A DNA stretch of 8,517 bases, taken from contig WFRP01000229.1 in NCBI GenBank assembly GCA_015486505.1, positions 1 through 8,517 on the forward strand. Reading direction: 5' to 3'. This stretch comes from Pseudomonadota bacterium (lineage in GTDB: Bacteria > Desulfobacterota > Anaeroferrophillalia > Anaeroferrophillales > Tharpellaceae). This document shows positions 6,708-8,517 of the stretch, piece after piece. Position numbers and translations under genes: made by a program. Each line of letters begins with the position of its first letter. Positions within the stretch are counted from its first letter, which is position 1. The notes under the pieces were generated by a model. It made no database searches. It was given only the letters and a program-made list of their open reading frames with translations, and was not told where the DNA came from.

Positions 6708-7226
6708 TTATTCCGCCGCGGTCAATGCCGCCGGAGCCGGTGTCCGGGCCCCTAATTCACGATCCATCATAAAAAGGCCATGCCCCTGATCGCCTATCAT
6801 TTTCAATTTCTGCAGAACTTCATCGACCGAAGCCTCTTCCTCAACCTGTTCCGAAACAAACCACTGGAGAAAGATGTTGGTGGCGTGATCTTTCTCGGCA
6901 ATGGCAATATCAACCAGGTTATTAATCAAGGCCGTAACCTTCTGTTCGTGGGCCAGGGTCTCGGTAAAAACGACAACCGGATTATCCCAGCTGGTCGGCG
7001 GAGCGTCAATTGCGGTCAGCAGCACCCGGCCGCCGCGCTCATTGATATAATCATAAATTTTCATCGCGTGGACCATCTCTTCCAGAGCCTGAGATTTCAT
7101 CCACTGGGCAAAACCGGACAGATTGATTGAAGAAAAATAGGACGACATCGACAGGTAAAGATAAGATGAATAGATCTCGGCATTAACCTGTTCATTCAAA
7201 GCGGCTTCAACTTTACTGTTTATCAT
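6708..7226 (-). CDS. Non-haem ferritin
   Basis: The 172-residue protein should form a 24-mer cytoplasmic shell that oxidises Fe(II) and stores iron as ferric mineral. It closely follows bacterial FtnA: the ferroxidase ligands Glu17, Glu50, His53, Glu94 and Gln127 and the third-site residues Glu49, Glu126, Glu129 and Glu130 all fall at the same numbers, as does Tyr24. Family motifs include LNEQVNAEIYSSYLYL, LEEMVHAMKIYDY and FLQWFVSEQVEEE. No haem-binding Met typical of bacterioferritin was identified. Start ATG 7226 is set by a strong TGGAGG 8 bases upstream; the frame is open further upstream to 7316 but that stretch reads as leader. Its length is normal for FtnA, with a short Ala/Pro-rich tail. 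It is the first gene of a possible operon with DUF255 and the antiporter, preceded by a 112-base gap that should hold its promoter. Confidence 0.96.
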   Translation of the reverse strand: MINSKVEAALNEQVNAEIYSSYLYLSMSSYFSSINLSGFAQWMKSQALEEMVHAMKIYDYINERGGRVLLTAIDAPPTSWDNPVVVFTETLAHEQKVTALINNLVDIAIAEKDHATNIFLQWFVSEQVEEEASVDEVLQKLKMIGDQGHGLFMMDRELGARTPAPAALTAAE

Positions 7227-7256
7227 TTTACATACCTCCATTTTTGTTAAATAACC

Positions 7257-7280
7257 GTAACTATTCGGCTGAATGGCTAC
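7257..7280. repeat. Solitary copy of the repeat's terminal motif
   Basis: GTAACTATTCGGC at 7257-7269 matches, with one change, GTAACTATTCAGC at the inner ends of both long repeat arms (8217-8229 and the complement of 400-412). Here it is followed by different sequence and forms its own imperfect hairpin, GTAACTATTC / GAATGGCTAC. It lies in the ferritin leader, between the palindrome at 7289-7311 and the ribosome binding site. Confidence 0.5.
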
Positions 7281-7288
7281 AAATAACC

Positions 7289-7311
7289 TTACTGAACCTG
7301 TTTCACAGTAA
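7289..7311. promoter_or_regulatory. Inverted repeat upstream of ferritin, possible operator
   Basis: TTACTG (7289-7294) and CAGTAA (7306-7311) form a perfect 6-base inverted repeat with an 11-base spacer. Nested in it, ACAG pairs with CTGT on the same side. It sits 63-85 bases before the ferritin start, where a promoter or operator is expected. It does not resemble a Fur box. No clear -35/-10 pair was found near it. Confidence 0.35.
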
Positions 7312-7338
7312 CACAACCGCCCACGAAAGACAACTGTT

Positions 7339-8139
7339 TTAATCTAGATTAGTCCGGGATTTTTTATAGAGCCTGACATCGGCGGCCAGCGAACAGAGCG
7401 GTTCAATCCGGCGGAAGCTGCGGCGCTGCGATTGGCCGACCAATTTCATAAGGCCGTTAAAAAAAGCGGGCGCGTCCTTTATTTCGAGAACGCCGCCGTG
7501 AGCAAAAAGGAGTTTAGCGACCGCAAGTCCGGCCATCCGTTTCAAGCTTTCCGCCATCAACTCGGGAAACAGCATCGGAAACGGCAGCACAATCTTTTCC
7601 CCGACCTTAATTATTAAATCACCGACATAGAGCAGTTTCTCCTGCGGCTGATAGAAAACCATATCATAGAGGGTATGTCCGGGAGCGGCATAGGCAAGCC
7701 AATCCGGGAAAAACGGCAGTTTATCCCGGTCGTAAAGCCGAAAATCAGGTTGCAAGCGCCGGGGAGACCAGGCCCATTCGAATTTTCCGAACTGCCGCCA
7801 GGCTGAGTATTGCCCCAAAACCGTATCAAGAATATGCTGGGTCGCGCCGCTGCCGCCGCGATACCAGCGATCGATTTCATAATGAGCCGCAATCGGAATT
7901 GAAAACCGGCGCCGCAGCAGCGGCGCCCCGCCGGCATGATCGGGATGCATATGTGAAACCAGGGAAAGTTTCAGATCGGAAATCGGCCGCCGCAGTACTT
8001 GAGTAAAGAAGTCTTTAATCCGGAGCGCGTCCCGACGGGCGCCGCCGTCCAGCAACAGAACCTTGTCCTGATATTCGACCAGGTAGATAGTTGCAATATA
8101 ACCTTCAAACTGATGTAAAGTGAATAGAGATTCATTCAT
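7339..8139 (-). CDS. MBL-fold metallo-hydrolase
   Basis: The 266-residue protein is a metallo-beta-lactamase-fold hydrolase, probably a cytoplasmic zinc or iron enzyme. Motif 1 is HMHPDH with His63, His65, Asp67 and His68; the next ligands are His155 in APGHT, Asp174 in YVGDL and His214 in FAHGG. The N-terminal strand pattern (TIYLVEYQDKVLLLDGG) is typical of the fold. The full set of ligands suggests an active two-metal centre, but the substrate cannot be inferred; glyoxalase II, lactonase and RNase-type members share this pattern. ATG 8139 is taken as start, with a GTG immediately before at 8142 as the alternative. The gene points the same way as ferritin but is separated from it by 112 bases, so co-transcription is uncertain. 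Its 5' end faces the right repeat arm. Confidence 0.92.
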   Translation of the reverse strand: MNESLFTLHQFEGYIATIYLVEYQDKVLLLDGGARRDALRIKDFFTQVLRRPISDLKLSLVSHMHPDHAGGAPLLRRRFSIPIAAHYEIDRWYRGGSGATQHILDTVLGQYSAWRQFGKFEWAWSPRRLQPDFRLYDRDKLPFFPDWLAYAAPGHTLYDMVFYQPQEKLLYVGDLIIKVGEKIVLPFPMLFPELMAESLKRMAGLAVAKLLFAHGGVLEIKDAPAFFNGLMKLVGQSQRRSFRRIEPLCSLAADVRLYKKSRTNLD

Positions 8140-8145
8140 CACTCT

Positions 8146-8173
8146 ATTCTACTTTTATTCGGCAAAATGTAAA
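8146..8173 (-). promoter_or_regulatory. Candidate promoter of the MBL-fold gene, possibly leaderless
   Basis: Read on the minus strand, TTTACA (8173-8168) and TAGAAT (8151-8146) are separated by 16 bases and each match five of six consensus bases. The -10 box ends only 6 bases before the ATG, so transcription would begin at or beside the start codon. No strong ribosome site is present, which fits a leaderless message but equally weakens the call. Confidence 0.4.
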
Positions 8174-8216
8174 GCAAAAAGTACCGCTGCAAGCCAAAAA
8201 AATATCACTTGATTTT

Positions 8217-8425
8217 GTAACTATTCAGCCAAATTTTACCCCCCAGCTTCGGGAGGGGGCGGGGGTGGTTTTTCGTAAGCGGTTGCGGAAACGATTTCGT
8301 TGTTTTTCGGAAGCGAGCGGGATCCCATTAGTACCTTACAGGTTATTTCTTGTTCAAAAAAACAAGAAATGTTCTGATAAGAGTACTTATTTGCGACCTG
8401 CGGAAGCGCCCTTGGGGTGCGGGTC
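8217..8425 (-). repeat. Right arm of the long inverted repeat
   Basis: This ~209-bp stretch is the reverse complement of the left arm (192-412), with the GTAACTATTC end facing inwards in both. It keeps the G-rich run (8251-8268), the segment CGATTTCGTTGTTTTTCGGA, the hairpin and the GCGACC...GGGTGCGGGTC block. A one-base insertion in the GGGGTGCGGG part and several substitutions separate the arms, so they are related but not recently duplicated. Only one unit is present here, against about two on the left. Apart from this repeat and the promoter region of the MBL gene, I see nothing in 8143-8436. Confidence 0.9.
8330..8387. repeat. Hairpin C of the repeat family
   Basis: The outer stem AGTACCTTACAG (8330-8341) pairs with CTGATAAGAGTACT (8374-8387) as in copies A and B. 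The inner stem is a perfect 10-bp pair, ATTTCTTGTT (8345-8354) with AACAAGAAAT (8361-8370), around the loop CAAAAA. This is the longest inner stem of the three and its sequence differs from the others. Confidence 0.85.
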
Positions 8426-8437
8426 TTTTCGGCCCGC
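8419..8437 (-). other. Short hairpin directly after the isomerase stop codon
   Basis: On the minus strand GCGGG pairs with CCCGC around a 9-base loop, beginning within the TAG stop region. At the matching place in the left arm the sequences differ, but GGGC (181-184) still pairs with GCCC (192-195). No T run follows, so it is not a standard intrinsic terminator. Confidence 0.5.
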
Positions 8438-8517
8438 TAATCAGTACGGCTGGTAATCTCAATCAGATGATAACCGAAATCAGTTTTGACCGGGCCGTGC
8501 ACCTTACCGACCTCGGC
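8437..8517 (-). CDS. Parvulin-type peptidyl-prolyl cis-trans isomerase (PpiC-like), 3' end only
   Basis: The last 26 codons and the TAG stop are present; the rest lies beyond the window edge. The peptide contains KVHGPVKTDFGYHLIEITSR, the end of the rotamase domain of parvulins, with the conserved GP, FGYH and I.V-like strand. The chain stops right after the domain, which suits small stand-alone PpiC-type enzymes that speed proline isomerisation during folding. A longer protein with a C-terminal parvulin domain cannot be excluded. Confidence 0.85.
   Translation of the reverse strand, partial: AEVGKVHGPVKTDFGYHLIEITSRTD

Noticed and set aside
7227..7316. 30-residue N-terminal extension of ferritin
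   Set aside because: The ATG at 7226 has a strong TGGAGG at good spacing, and the residues after it align number for number with FtnA; the extension has no family match.
192..8425. Classical composite transposon
   Set aside because: The arms contain no transposase gene and are too short to be insertion sequences with one; no target duplication can be judged because the outer edges lie in repeats.
8265..8456. 63-residue plus-strand open frame in the right repeat
   Set aside because: It is the counterpart of the left-arm frame, spans the hairpin and overlaps the end of the isomerase gene; no ribosome site was seen and the conserved part is better explained by DNA structure.

Overview
The window looks like chromosomal DNA of a Gram-negative, probably anaerobic bacterium of moderate GC. 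The antiporter fused to a PTS-like domain, the DUF255 protein, the ferritin and the end of a small parvulin together suggest Desulfobacterota (former Deltaproteobacteria). That placement rests on general resemblance and is weak. No rRNA, tRNA, CRISPR array, transposase or integrase was seen.

Layout: (1) 1-432 is non-coding and repetitive: about two tandem ~160-bp units with strong hairpins, then a G/C-rich tail. (2) 433-1752 (-) encodes a 439-residue protein I do not recognise. (3) A divergent region of ~165 bp holds a good sigma70-type promoter for an M20 amidohydrolase, 1919-3118 (+). (4) This gene converges on a leftward block and the two stop codons overlap. In its direction of transcription the block is MBL-fold hydrolase (8139-7339), ferritin (7226-6708), DUF255/thioredoxin-like protein (6681-4882) and Na+/H+ antiporter with a C-terminal EIIA domain (4800-3115). 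(5) 8143-8436 is again non-coding and carries an inverted copy of the left repeat. (6) 8437-8517 (-) is the 3' end of a parvulin-type peptidyl-prolyl isomerase gene.

Ferritin, DUF255 and antiporter are spaced so that they could be co-transcribed. Ferritin stores iron and detoxifies Fe(II), the DUF255 protein carries a CHWCH redox-type motif, and the antiporter may be controlled through a phosphorylatable EIIA domain. A stress or homeostasis operon is plausible but is inference. The amidohydrolase and the unknown protein have no clear link to it.

The most unusual signal is the repeat family. A ~210-220 bp repeat lies at 192-412 and, inverted, at 8217-8425, enclosing all six complete genes. 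Each copy has a hairpin with a conserved outer stem (AGTAC/CTTA/CAG with CTG/TAAG/GTACT). The inner stem differs in sequence between the three copies but stays paired. That is what selection on DNA or RNA structure would produce, and it makes this the best candidate here for an undescribed element.
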